The translations under genes were made by a program, and so were the position numbers. The notes beneath the pieces were generated by a model. The model worked only from the letters and a program-made list of their open reading frames with translations. It was not told the origin of the DNA and did no database searches. This document shows, one piece after another, positions 24,301-32,700 of a stretch of 64,000 bases of DNA (position 1 is its first letter; every line of letters starts with the position of its first letter). The DNA comes from Mytilisepta virgata (Eukaryota > Mollusca > Bivalvia > Mytilida > Mytilidae): contig CM051519.1 in assembly GCA_028015205.1 (NCBI GenBank), positions 43,319,979 through 43,383,978 on the forward strand, read 5' to 3'.

Positions 24301-25565
24301 GCCCTTGTTATTCCACTCAAAATGTTCAGAATCACTAATCCCATTTCTATCTCTAAATAGATAAAAATATTTTATTACAAACCAACAACTGAAAGCAGAT
24401 AATTATATGTACACTATACATTTCTGTTAATGGCCACCACTACTAAATTGTTGCTGTAAACTGCAACTATTGTCATTGAAGTAAAAAAAAACAACTACAA
24501 CTGTTACTATCATTGCAAATACATTGCACATTCAACTACTGCTGCTACAACTAGGCCTACACATTTCCATTGTTAAAAGCGACCGAAGTGGTCAAACCAC
24601 TGCTGAAGGCTCTGTCGTCGTTGCTAACGACAGCTAGTTACTGCCCACATGGTATTCATGGCGCTGACGACTATGATTGTGTTGTACCCGTTTCTACTAC
24701 CACCTTAAAAATGGAGTTGATGGTGTTGTAACTACAGACAATGCAGCCACACCATCACAATTAATTCTTCCACAATCATCAACACTACAAATTTTCGTCC
24801 ATTAAATACATTACTGAAACAACGACTATTGTTACATTTTATTACCGATTTGTAATTATTGTAAAATTTTAAATTTTGTATATAAGAAATCTTAAAATGT
24901 ATCAATGACATATATTTTGAAATATCTGCGGAAATCCTTAAAAATGGGAAATATATCATTAATATCAATGTCCTTATCAGAACTTGGAACCAAATTATTC
25001 AAACAAGCCAGTTGCTTTTCTGATTTAAAATCTAAATACAATACTTGTGATAAATAAATAAATGAATAAACAAAACAAAAAAAAACAAAAAAACCAAAAA
25101 TAGATAAATAAACTTTATTTAGAGACTGGCCGTAGTTTTACAGCCTTACAGTTTGTACTCCTTAAAATTGGATTCCGTTTCAGCATGTTCAGGGTTAAAA
25201 GAGTTTTTGTCATCTACATTTACCTTATATATCATTTCAGGTAAAACAATAAAAAAAAATCTAGGAAATAATTCGCTCGCGGCTCTTAGCAAACATTTTC
25301 ACAATAGTTTAGTTAATAGACTAACTTGTTCCAAATACATGTACTTATCACAAGCATGATACAATTTTGATATGGTTGGCATCACGGTTTAATTTTTTTT
25401 CCCGCAACTGAACATTACCAAATCATATTGATTTTGGGTCGATGAAAAAATGAAAAGGGCGTAAAGGAAAAATGAAATAAAAATATAACACAAAAGATAA
25501 AATTAAACATACCTCAGATTTCTGCTTTTATTAAATTCCCTCGTCAAAACAGCCTTTCGTAACAT
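2189..25565 (-). CDS. Five-exon gene for a 1069-aa coiled-coil protein of unknown function, interrupted by a tandem duplication
   Basis: I joined open segments on the minus strand by splice consensus and phase: 25565-25513 (53 nt), exon 2 (59 nt; 24352-24294 or 14971-14913), exon 3 (259 nt; 22731-22473 or 13350-13092), exon 4 (1701 nt; 7655-5955) and exon 5 (3326-2189). All junctions keep frame, giving 3210 nt and 1069 aa. Residues about 127-190 are rich in Lys/Glu/Leu heptads and look like a coiled coil. A Pro-rich patch ([12 protein letters not shown]) lies mid-protein, and the last ~380 residues are basic, Ser/Thr-rich and probably disordered, with repeated LPPI motifs. I see no signal peptide and no domain I can name. 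In the assembled order exon 1 lies only beside the right copy and exon 5 only beside the left copy, so the intact mRNA requires exon 1 to splice past the right copy or an unduplicated allele. The gene model is well supported; function is unknown. Confidence 0.72.
3505..3634 (+). CDS. Candidate exon of an unidentified plus-strand gene
   Basis: TTATTGTTTCAG, 130 nt open only in frame 3, then AGAAG|GTAAAT. It encodes a charged sequence starting [20 protein letters not shown]. It lies inside intron 4 of the minus-strand coiled-coil gene. No partner exon with matching phase was found, so it may be a chance open segment. Confidence 0.35.
4790..5060 (+). repeat. Two diverged ~155-bp units
   Basis: CACATGACCTAACCTCATTT with CAGCGATTCCACGTC (about 4838-4877) recurs as CACATGACCTTGACCTAATT with CAGCGATCCACGTC (about 4992-5033). 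Confidence 0.5.
5085..5500 (+). repeat. ~160-bp tandem units ending in a (GACGGAC)n tail
   Basis: TTGAGTTATTGTCCGAAAAC, TTGAGCTATAGTCCGAAAAC and TTGAGTTATTGTCCGAAG mark successive units. The last runs into GACGGACGTACAGACAGACG and an AT-rich end. In intron 4 of the coiled-coil gene. Confidence 0.6.
5715..5804 (+). CDS. Candidate exon of an unidentified plus-strand gene
   Basis: TGATTATTTTTAG, 90 nt, then TCGC|GTGAGT. Open from an internal [20 protein letters not shown]. Its entry phase (1) does not match the exit phase (2) of the exon at 3505, so another exon or a separate start would be needed. Confidence 0.3.
5955..7655 (-). CDS. Exon 4 of the coiled-coil gene (left copy, intact)
   Basis: 1701 nt on the minus strand, from acceptor TTAATTATTAG to donor ATGAG|GTATGT. 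The open frame runs on to a stop at 5936, but the strong donor and the matching exon 5 acceptor indicate splicing at 5955. It encodes the coiled coil, the Pro-rich patch and a long Ser/Lys/Thr-rich region. Bases up to 6365 lie outside the duplication, so only this copy has a normal 3' end. Confidence 0.72.
8221..8391 (+). mobile_element. SINE-like repeat, family B (left copy; second copy 17603-17773)
   Basis: It contains GTGTTCGACTCC, a pol III B-box-like motif, then CTTCGGGTACTCCGGCTTCC, AATAAAAACTGGCC and an end of GTAAAACCCCAACTAAACAA. Similar sequences lie at 35600-35755, 56709-56880 and 62109-62275. Confidence 0.55.
9560..9724 (+). other. Possible micro-gene or gene relic with a TATA promoter (left copy; repeated at 18942-19106)
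   Basis: TATAAAAA at 9560 and TCAATCATCATT at 9585 resemble the promoter of the 105-aa gene. Two overlapping short frames follow: ATG 9610 (17 codons, [17 protein letters not shown]) and ATG 9629 to TAA 9724 (31 codons, ending HLLHLD). The second could be a real micro-ORF, or the pair could be one gene broken by a frameshift. An ATTAAA lies about 150 bp downstream and no histone stem-loop is seen. Weak evidence. Confidence 0.28.
10097..10166. repeat. Hairpin-forming inverted repeat (repeated at 19478-19547)
   Basis: TTCAACCTATGCCTACA and TGTAAGCATAGGTTGAA form arms with one mismatch around a T-rich loop. A third copy of the arm is at 9004-9020, just after ACCGAAACGGTGT, and ACCGAAAC recurs near 10172. 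This suggests a small inverted-repeat mobile element spanning about 8.99-10.18 kb. Confidence 0.4.
10415..10465 (+). promoter_or_regulatory. CRE palindrome upstream of a TATA-like box (repeated at 19796-19846)
   Basis: GTGACGTCAC at 10415-10424 is a perfect CRE-type palindrome. GCTTTATAAAG follows about 35 bp later. It could be a promoter, but no convincing ORF follows directly. Confidence 0.3.
11249..11292 (+). promoter_or_regulatory. TATA box and probable start region of the 105-aa gene (left copy)
   Basis: TATAAAT at 11249 is followed 21 bp later by TCAAATCATCATTCTGTCAT, a likely initiator region about 45 bp before the ATG. Spacing fits a TATA-directed start. A very similar TATA plus TCAATCATCATT pair lies at 9560. 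The second copy is at 20630-20673. Confidence 0.5.
11325..11642 (+). CDS. Intronless 105-aa non-histone protein gene with histone-type 3' end (left copy)
   Basis: A single ATG-TAA frame. The N-terminal half is Lys/Leu/Glu-rich and probably helical ([20 protein letters not shown]); a Tyr-rich stretch ([11 protein letters not shown]) and a very acidic tail ([14 protein letters not shown]) follow. It has no signal peptide, no membrane segment and no histone fold that I can recognise. A TATA box lies at 11249-11255, about 75 bp upstream of the ATG, giving a short 5' leader. The stop is followed 37 nt later by a perfect histone mRNA stem-loop. The gene lies antisense in intron 3 of the coiled-coil gene. 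The compact TATA/intronless/stem-loop layout is that of replication-dependent histone genes, so cell-cycle-linked expression is a reasonable inference. The function is unknown. Confidence 0.72.
   Translation: MNFTKLYQKLQEAETKAQKACKQMLLLNDKLEGLKTRYQNAVKTNSRSFRYPLHMKIVTVQGIINAYYYYTIEKQKEIDALRYQLFGEEPDYDPYEEEYGDYVEQ
11679..11694 (+). terminator. Histone-type mRNA 3' stem-loop (left copy)
   Basis: GGCTCTTTTCAGAGCC: a 6-bp stem GGCTCT/AGAGCC and a TTTC loop, preceded by GAAA and followed by ACC. This matches the animal histone mRNA stem-loop consensus bound by SLBP. A purine-rich A run (TTAAAAAAGTG) starts about 10 nt downstream and could act as a weak histone downstream element for U7 snRNA. No AATAAA lies between the stop and the stem-loop. 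Confidence 0.85.
12452..13001. mobile_element. AT-rich foldback/MITE-like element (left copy; second copy 21833-22382)
   Basis: The ends are inverted repeats of about 40 bp: GGCAAGCCATTTTACTATTT at 12463 mirrors AAATAGTAAAACGACTTGCC at 12971-12990. Inside are many AGATATCTCATATAA and TTATAAGATATCTTATA palindromes, plus two direct copies of a ~54-bp block (12642 and 12793) containing CCTCATTTYGTCCC. It has no coding capacity. The copy sits in intron 3 of the coiled-coil gene. Confidence 0.6.
13092..13350 (-). CDS. Exon 3 of the coiled-coil gene (left copy)
   Basis: Identical to 22473-22731. The GTAAGT donor lies at 13091-13086. Its phase-2 end matches the acceptor at 7657-7656 exactly: GA+T gives Asp, followed by the frame of the long exon 4. 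Confidence 0.65.
14913..14971 (-). CDS. Exon 2 of the coiled-coil gene (left copy)
   Basis: Identical to the right-copy exon, with the same acceptor and GTAAGA donor. In this assembly no exon 1 lies directly upstream, so it is used only if a transcript from 25.5 kb runs through the right copy. Confidence 0.58.
15511..17038 (-). pseudogene. Exon 4 of the coiled-coil gene, truncated by the duplication junction (right copy)
   Basis: Identical to 6366-7655 down to the junction at 15749/15748, where the reading frame passes into unrelated sequence from the far end of the left unit and stops at 15511. The last 79 codons are therefore junction-specific and include a very hydrophobic stretch ([18 protein letters not shown]). 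Joined to exons 1-3, the product would be 632 aa without the C-terminal 440 or so residues. No donor restores the missing part. It could be a truncated but expressed product rather than a dead copy. Confidence 0.65.
20706..21023 (+). CDS. Intronless 105-aa non-histone protein gene with histone-type 3' end (right copy)
   Basis: Identical at the protein level to 11325-11642, with the same upstream TATAAAT (20630-20636) and downstream stem-loop. If the duplication is real, the genome carries two intact copies with identical promoters. Confidence 0.7.
   Translation: MNFTKLYQKLQEAETKAQKACKQMLLLNDKLEGLKTRYQNAVKTNSRSFRYPLHMKIVTVQGIINAYYYYTIEKQKEIDALRYQLFGEEPDYDPYEEEYGDYVEQ
21060..21075 (+). terminator. 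Histone-type mRNA 3' stem-loop (right copy)
   Basis: The same 16-nt sequence and flanks as at 11679, again 37 nt after the stop codon of the 105-aa gene. Confidence 0.85.
22473..22731 (-). CDS. Exon 3 of the coiled-coil gene (right copy)
   Basis: The acceptor AATTCGTCTTTAG is followed by 259 nt and the donor CCGA|GTAAGT. The exon enters in phase 1 (G+TT gives Val) and leaves in phase 2. It encodes a charged segment containing [17 protein letters not shown]. The ATG-initiated ORF reaching 22765 starts inside the upstream intron and is probably not the true start. Confidence 0.65.
24294..24352 (-). CDS. Exon 2 of the coiled-coil gene (right copy)
   Basis: Minus strand: acceptor TTTTTATCTATTTAG, a 59-nt open exon, then donor AAAAAG|GTAAGA. 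It enters in phase 2 from exon 1 and leaves in phase 1 into exon 3. The sequence is identical to that at 14913-14971. Confidence 0.62.
25513..25565 (-). CDS. Exon 1 (start exon) of the 1069-aa coiled-coil gene
   Basis: Read on the minus strand, ATG at 25565 opens 17 codons beginning [17 protein letters not shown] and ends CTGAG|GTATGT, a strong donor, in phase 2. The next exon supplies the single base needed. It lies about 380 bp outside the duplicated block, so it is single-copy. A perfect CRE palindrome lies about 95 bp upstream. Confidence 0.6.
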
Positions 25566-25656
25566 TTTTTCGATCGTTGTATAGTACCAGCTCAAATAGC
25601 AGTGTTATACTGGCGATCAACAAAAAGAGGCAATGAAAGCGTTACTGTGTTGTTAT

Positions 25657-25668
25657 TGTGACGTCACA
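25657..25668. promoter_or_regulatory. CRE palindrome upstream of exon 1 of the coiled-coil gene
   Basis: TGTGACGTCACA contains TGACGTCA, the full CREB/ATF site, about 95 bp upstream of the predicted start codon at 25565. The position suits a proximal promoter element; use is inferred. Confidence 0.4.
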
Positions 25669-26054
25669 GTAATGATAATAAATCGTCATAAAATAACCGG
25701 TTGGTCACAAAAAAAAAAGGGTGTGATGACTATTGTTTTGCAAATTGTATCATTTTACTATATCTAATATTAGTATCTTTAGATTGTTATTTTTTATCTC
25801 TGTAAATTTTAGTAGTTTTAACTTGGCAATGTCCAGCTCCGCAATTTTCTTCTCTGCTTTAAATTATTTTTTTTCATCGTTTCAAGAGGGAGCTCTTGGT
25901 AGTTTTAGTTAAGAAACACTGCTGTTAAAATTATTGGTCTTTCTGATCAGTGTGTCTCCTACAATACACAAAAGAGATGCAATAAAGTCATTTTCCGATT
26001 TAAATCATTGTTTCTGAACATTTTCCAAGTCAATTAATTCATGCATAACGACGA

Positions 26055-26203
26055 TTCAAAGATACTTCTTTATATAAAACTTGGACTGTGCTTCAAAGAT
26101 AACTCTATATGTAAAACTGGTACTACCCTTCAAAGATAACTCTATATGTAAAACTTGGACTGCGCTTCAAAGATATAACTCTATATGAAAAACTCTGACT
26201 GTA
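26055..26203 (+). repeat. 37-bp minisatellite, four units
   Basis: TTCAAAGATAACTCTATATG and TAAAACTTGGACTGCGC repeat with a 37-bp period. The first and last units are diverged. Confidence 0.8.
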
Positions 26204-26257
26204 GGGCGAGGCTTACATATTTCCTCTTATCACTAGTACAGATATTGCTGTCACAAT

Positions 26258-26557
26258 TGATGGATAAATTGTTGTTTAACGTTCAGTGACAGCCAGGTTC
26301 ATATCAGGAGGAGAACATGTTGATATGATAATGAATATGACCCCAGCTTTGTACTAGACCGACACACTGAGACGGATTTTTAATGTGCTAGCTCACGAGG
26401 TAACTGTCCGCAGGAAGACATATCACCCCACTCGGACACATTATACTGACTCCGAGCCGACCAATTTTAATGTCTTTGGTTTGACCCGGCCGGGGATCGA
26501 ACTCCCGACCTTCCGCACTCGAGGTGAGCACGCTACCAGGAGACCACCGAGGCTTTC
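26258..26557 (-). mobile_element. tRNA-derived SINE, family A, internally deleted
   Basis: The reverse complement of the 39.0-kb element, with the tRNA-like head at the right (GGGGATCGAACTCCCGACCT on the plus strand). It lacks about 55 bp of the body between the GTCTTTGGTTTGACC and GAGCCGACC motifs. Confidence 0.7.
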
Positions 26558-27589
26558 TGTTACAATTGAGAAATATTTTCAAATGCAAAGTGACCTGTAA
26601 TAGTTAATGCAAAAAATGAAAAACCATTAAGACAGAAGTATTTGTATAAGAGAGATATACCCTTTACAATCGTGTATAACCGGCAACTGAAAACGGCGAA
26701 ATTTCCATATTTTTCAGTTTTGATATATTCAACAAAAATAAAATTAAGTGTAATATGTGTAAAATCTGGCGTTTCCTAAAACATTCAAACATACAGTAAA
26801 ACCTGTGTATAAAGGACAGTCATGGGACAGCAGATTAGACATGTGTACTTTCAATATCCCGGAAAATATTATTCAAACAGCCTTTGCTAAGAAATCAACA
26901 ATTGTGCTTATTGTCATTTTAACTATTTTATAACAGTAAATTTAAGTATTCTATAATGTCAGGCCATTTAACTAAGATACAAGCAATTGTGCACACACGA
27001 CACTTTTCCACTGACGAAGAGAACCAGAGATTTTTTTTGCAATAAACGCGTAAAATTAGCTATAAAGTACACATATATATTAAAAAATAAGTACATAAAA
27101 AACAATAATAGTACGTTTTCGCTCTCATTTTTTCAGACTTTTCGTATTTCAAAGCTTTAACACTTTATTTAACAAAACCTCGAAAGTAACGTTTTTGCAA
27201 AATGTTGCTTTTCTCGAGAGCTTTACATTGCTTTAGTAAATCCTCCCTTCACTTCGAATCCAGCATGTAAATAAGTTAAGAAAAAAAGTGTCCTGGGTTA
27301 TAGTGGAAGGTCACATTATTTGTCGTTCTGTTTCTGTTTTATTTCATACATGTTTTAGCTGGTATCCTGTTTGCTGTAGCAGAATTGGACACTTTAAAGG
27401 AAGTTTATGTTTTGTTCAATAGCACCAGAACGGAAAAAAGAATAAAATATGTTTGCTTTTGTTTAACTTGTTTTACTTTGATTACCTTTAAATCTAATAT
27501 ATATAACGAAAGTTCACAAATCTCATAAAGTTAATGAATTACAATTGTCTGCTGAAGACCATCCTCCAGACTCAATAAAACATTTTACT

Positions 27590-27910
27590 TTAAACAGCTC
27601 AATATTTTGACTTTTGGAAACTCAAAATTTTGACTTTTACAGACTCATAATTTTGACTTAATAAAATCCAAATTTGCACTTTCAGAAACTAAAAATTTTG
27701 ACTTTTTTAACACGTTTAACACATGACTTCGTCATCACGTATTTTTTCTAAAAGGGTGTTCACAAAATGCGGAACGGTATATTCTAAGTTTTGAAAAGTC
27801 GAAATTTTTAGTTTTAAAAGAAAGAATTTTAAGTTTTTAAAAATATAATTTTTAAGTTTTAAAAAGTCACAAATTAGATTTTTTATATGTTGAAATTTCG
27901 CAATTTTGAC
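27590..27910. repeat. Degenerate AAAATTTTGACTTTT tandem and inverted array
   Basis: About five direct copies of AAAATTTTGACTTTT at ~25-27 bp spacing (27598-27705) are followed after ~80 bp by inverted versions (AAAAGTCGAAATTTTTAG, AAGTTTTAAAAAGTC). Foldback potential; no coding. Confidence 0.55.
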
Positions 27911-28047
27911 ATTTAAATTTCAAACTTTTAATTTTTCGGCCGCTAAAACTTCCTGATTGCCTCAGGTCCTGTATTTTTTCGCACCTAAAGTGATCCGGTC
28001 TTTTTATTTTGCCAAAATCAAGGTCCTGCATATTCATTTAATATGAG

Positions 28048-28070
28048 CCCCCCCCCCTCCCCCCACCCAA
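28048..28070 (+). repeat. C-rich homopolymer run
   Basis: Runs of C interrupted by T and A (CCCCCCCCCTCCCCCCACCC). Length polymorphism is expected. Confidence 0.8.
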
Positions 28071-29696
28071 TACTGACCGACAGATGAAAAATGATTATTG
28101 ATAATGTCTTCCTTGGGTATCGTAGTGCATGTGTAATTGGGGTTGTTAAGCGGACTTCTTAAAAAGGCAGTCAATATGGTGTCTTTTGCAAACGAACACT
28201 ATTTTCGAAAACAAGGAAGATAAATGGAAATGGTGAACTGTCAAAAGGGGCATACAAAGACTTAAATGTATAAAATACACAAGTAGAACAAAACAAAGTA
28301 TAAAATCGTTAAAAAACAACAATCAAACTAAAAAGTTATTTTATTATGAGCTTTGACAACTGGTATAACGACATACACATGTTATTATCATGGAGATCGT
28401 TAAAAAACACTACTTGTTTTTGAGCTTAGATGTTTATAAGGCGCTGAACACGAACACGAATTATTGACTTTAGGGACATGATCTAATCGGACAATGTTTC
28501 AACCTCCTCTTTATCCCTCTTTGTCCATTTTCTCACATAGTTCTCAGCTGCAAACATCAGTATTTTGATTTCCAATGATATCTTGCAATTTAGTATTGTT
28601 AACGAAGTTTACGGTATCCGTAATAAAATAACAATCAGCTTAGAACTGACTGTAGTTCAATGGCGAAGAAGCTAAGGAGCAATTTAGGTGGTTTGGATGT
28701 AAGATTTTAAGAGCTAGCAATAGCATATGTTGTGTTTTAAAATAGTGGTTGCAATTGGTGTTATATGCGTAGTCGTAACTGATTGGTCTTTCAAATGTGG
28801 CGGAACTGTACATGTTACACTTTTTAGTATTAGATGTTGAAAAGGACCTTTCATTGCAAAATTAGTTGCAGAATTGTAAAGTCTCTGGGTCATAACTTGA
28901 AGTACAATGTAAAAACAACCTTCAATTAATCTTTGTTTGCCAACATCTAGTACGATGACAGCTAGGTCACATTTTAGTGAAATGTTTTTGGCGACATATC
29001 TAAACATGTTTTATAAGCGAAATTTAATTTAGAAAGAGGTAAAGAGTCAATTTTAGTTTATATGCAATGAATACTTAGGTGTTTATCAATAAATGGAAGA
29101 AGGCCATCTATTGAAATGCCACGCTAATGTATTACAATCGTGAAATGCCCACGATCATGACTCCGTGGACGACGTTGGCTGACATGGATATACATCACAT
29201 TCACAGAAGTACAGTCAGGGCTGGCCGGATTACATGTACCATTGATTTCGCCGTTTCAATTTTAGAGTACTGGGTTCCAAGTTCGCGGATCCAGAGATCC
29301 CCTCTGGTACAATTGGTACATATATCTTCCTGAATCATTCTGAATTTCGTGTTGACGAATAAGTTGTCAGGCTGGTTGAATGTGCGTAGATGTTACGACT
29401 TACGATTTAAAATAAAAAATTAAAAAATCATGTTTTGAATTGAATGTATAAAATCTTGTTAAATATTAATTGCGTTTACACCTGTGACGATTTACAATAT
29501 TATTTTGAAAATCTTCTTTGCTTTCATTTACACGGAAGAACATGTTAATCATTCGATTGATAAAATGCTAGTCTTCTGAATTTTCATAAAAAAAACAACA
29601 CACACAACAACAAAAATCAAGTGTCAGATCATCTGTTACAAGTAATCAACTTGCGTGTAAACCTGAAATTTATATTCATCAATCACACTTTTCAAA

Positions 29697-29748
29697 ATGA
29701 TAGATAAAGCTAGCAGTATTTTGTTCTTCGTGATAGTTTTACATAAAG
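29697..29748 (+). CDS. Peroxidase exon 1: signal peptide
   Basis: ATG at 29697 encodes 17 residues with a hydrophobic core (SSILFFVIVL) and ends AAAG|GTGAGT in phase 1. This matches exon 2 at 37927 (G+TA gives Val). Assignment to this gene rests on phase and signal-peptide character across an 8.2-kb intron. Confidence 0.6.
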
Positions 29749-32700
29749 GTGAGTAGCACCACTAGATTCTAAAAGAATTTCCTGGTAAAACTGTTTTTAT
29801 GATCTTTCTAACATGTAAGAAAGTATAGGGTAGTTATATAATAATGGAATTGTTTTCAGTAGGATAGTCGTTCCGAAGTAATTACAGAAAATACATCAGG
29901 ATGCTAATAGTCTATACCTACACGAATATAAAAAATTTTTGTCATGTATGTTGGCAAAAGCAGAAATGATAACTTAAAAAAACACTTTCTGAAATGGTAT
30001 AAAGCACTTACAATATTTTATAAAATTATTTTAAATACGTTACAATTTGCAAGTAAAGATTGCATTTACACGTATGTATAGTAAGAAAATAACTGTTCAC
30101 TAAAGTTTGGATTAAAAAATAATGTGTAAATCATCTGTTACAAATGTACATATACAATGAATCAGTATCCACGAAAATATAAAATTTATCTTCATGAACG
30201 GTATTGCTGGCGGTTTTGTTTTTTGTGAATGTTTCACGAAAAGGTAAGTTGAATCGCAGGTCTTCTTAAGAAATTATTACAAAATTATGAGAACAAAACA
30301 TATATATGCTATAATTAATATTCTTTAATTCAATGAAATTTTCATACTACTTAAATAGCCTGTCAATAGAATGCATTTAAATTTAAAATTTAAAATTATT
30401 CAATATGCTTTAAAATAACCTACATTTACATACATTGTATTTGGATAAAAAAGTGATAATGATAAGAAAGAAAGACAGACAGAAAGACAATATTTGTTTT
30501 GATGAGATAATATTTATTGCTTACGTTTTTAATTGGGTTTTCCTCTGGAAAAATCTGTTATTGAATTGGTGAAGTCTGGCGGTCGGGCGGGCGGACGGGC
30601 AGCTGCCAATCGTGTCCGGCCTATAACATTCTTGTCTTAAGACCTAGACCCTACATCTATGGTATGTGGATATGTCACCTCAAGACGATGTGTCATGGGT
30701 AAAAAATGTTGACCTATGACCTTGACCCTTGACCTTAGGGTGAATAAATAGGTCATTTTAGATCTTCGTTTCCGGCCTTTAACTTTTTGTCTAAAGACTT
30801 AGGCCTTGGATTTTTGGTGTGTAGGTAGGTTATCTCAAGCTGATATGTCGCGTACCAAGAATATTGACCTTGATCGTTGATCTCAAGGTCAATAAATAGG
30901 ACATTTTTGTAACTTTTTTGTGTAAAGACCTAGGCCTTGGATCTTTGGTGTGTGGAGACGATGTTTCACATTCCAAGGACATTGACCTTCACCCTTGACC
31001 TCAAGGTCAATAAATTGGTCATTTTTGTAACTTTTTTGCCTTAAAACATAGGCCTTGGATATTTGTTGTGTACGTAGGTTTCCTCAAGATGATGTGTCGC
31101 ATATTGAGGATGTTGGCCTTGAACTTTGACCTCAAGGTCAATAAATTGATAATCATGTCCAGCCTGTAACTTTTTTGTTTTAAAACCTAGATCAAATCTT
31201 TGATGTGTGGGTAGTGTACCTCAAGATGATGTGTCGTGTACTAAAGATGTTCACATCTGACCTTGACCCTTGAATTCTTTGTTGGAGAAAAGTTACTCAG
31301 TAAAAATGAAATAGAAGGAAAACCCGGTTTGCTTTCGCTCAGACAGCTCTCTTGTTTGTTTATTGATTTTAATTTTCTAAAAGTTACATTTGTACTTCTG
31401 TACATTAAGCAACAAAAATTAGATTTACATCTTGACTGCTGGACCGGGCACATTACGTTTGAGCTAAAACAACATACACCATTTGCTATATACATTTAGA
31501 CAAATGTTAACTGAGCTCCTCCATACAGGTAATAAATAAACATACAGGATTTTGGGGTTCCATGTCCAGAATAGCCCTTCATGTCCCATAAACTCATACT
31601 AAATAAAAACTGCTCTGTGATATACAATTTCATATGGTCTTTCAACATGGAGGGATTGGAAATTAAGGATTAAGAGAGATATGAATAAAGGAAAGAAAGG
31701 TATCATTGTGGACAGGTTTTCTTTCCAAGTCAACTATGTTGGAAAGAATAGGGAAATATCCTCGCACTGCTTAAAGTCCCATTAAGTTCTTCAATTCTTT
31801 ACAAATTCTTAACAATTGTATGTTTCATTATTTGTTCAAAAGTATATTTCATTATTCGCCCAAATTTGTATTTTTTCTTGGCCCAAACATATATTTATTT
31901 TGGCTCAAATGATGTGACTATTTGCCCAAATGTAAAACGCCGACAGAAACTCAGCGTTATCCGGTTTCCTGATCCCCATGGGATACCAAGCCGTCCAATT
32001 CTTGTTTGAAAAATAGGATAAAGTAGAGGTCCATCATGGATATTATTTCCAGAACTGTATAAATATGTATACTGATACATACCGAGAGATTCTGGAAATA
32101 TCTATAGGAGAAAAGACATCGAACAAAAAAAATTAAGATTATTAAAAAATTCAAAATATGTTTATATTATACATATTATATAAATCAATATTGACCACAC
32201 ATGTTGCCATATTATTATGTACTTTTGATATTTTTTACAAACGATATCAACTTATAATAAATGTATGATTATATAATAATAGCCCACGTCAAATAAAAAT
32301 CAGCTTTATGCATACATGTTCCTGTAATCATTTGTTTCGTCTCAAGGTCTCTCAATATTAATTTTATTCCCAAGTTCCCCCGTTGTTTAACGAAAGAACT
32401 TTCTCGTACCTTATACAGTAATAAAATGTAGTTATAAAGAATGGCCGATTCTCTTTAACTGATGTAACTATTAATTTTTTTCATTTTGCGAACTTTTTTT
32501 TTTGAGGGGGAACTAAATATCTGAGTAACAGGTCCATAGTTTGTTACCGCCTGGTGCTACACCTGGCGTTAATTGAAGTTACTTTCCCATGTTATCCCAT
32601 ATATAGTTTGAAAAGAAGTGATATTTATATAGAAAAAAGAACGGATATGAGATAGATGTAGAAAAAAAAATCCGTCCGAAATAAATAGACCTAAACTTGA

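Larger units (their letters stand above)
15749..25129. repeat. Right unit of the 9.38-kb direct tandem duplication (9381 bp)
   Basis: It begins with TTTTTAGTTTTG (matching 6366 onward) joined directly to GAGACTGG of the left unit, and ends at GAGACTGG before CCGTAGTTTTAC. The junction shows essentially no microhomology and no inserted bases. The near-perfect identity fits either a very recent duplication or an assembly duplication. Confidence 0.95.
25766..29690. other. Intergenic region between the coiled-coil gene and the peroxidase
   Basis: It holds the 37-bp minisatellite, an SINE and the AAAATTTTGACTTTT array. A 97-codon minus-strand ORF at 28714-29007 (starting MFRYVAKNISLKCDLAVIVL) could be a gene fragment, but I cannot identify it and see no splice partners. 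Nothing else of note. Confidence 0.35.

Noticed and set aside
28714..29007. 97-aa minus-strand ORF with a LAVIVLDVG segment, briefly considered a von Willebrand A or Ku-like strand
   Set aside because: The metal-binding DxSxS motif is absent, the rest shows no match, and there are no partner exons. Left as unidentified.
30600..31270. CRISPR-like or other regularly spaced array
   Set aside because: Eukaryotic context, diverged monomers without constant repeats and variable spacers.
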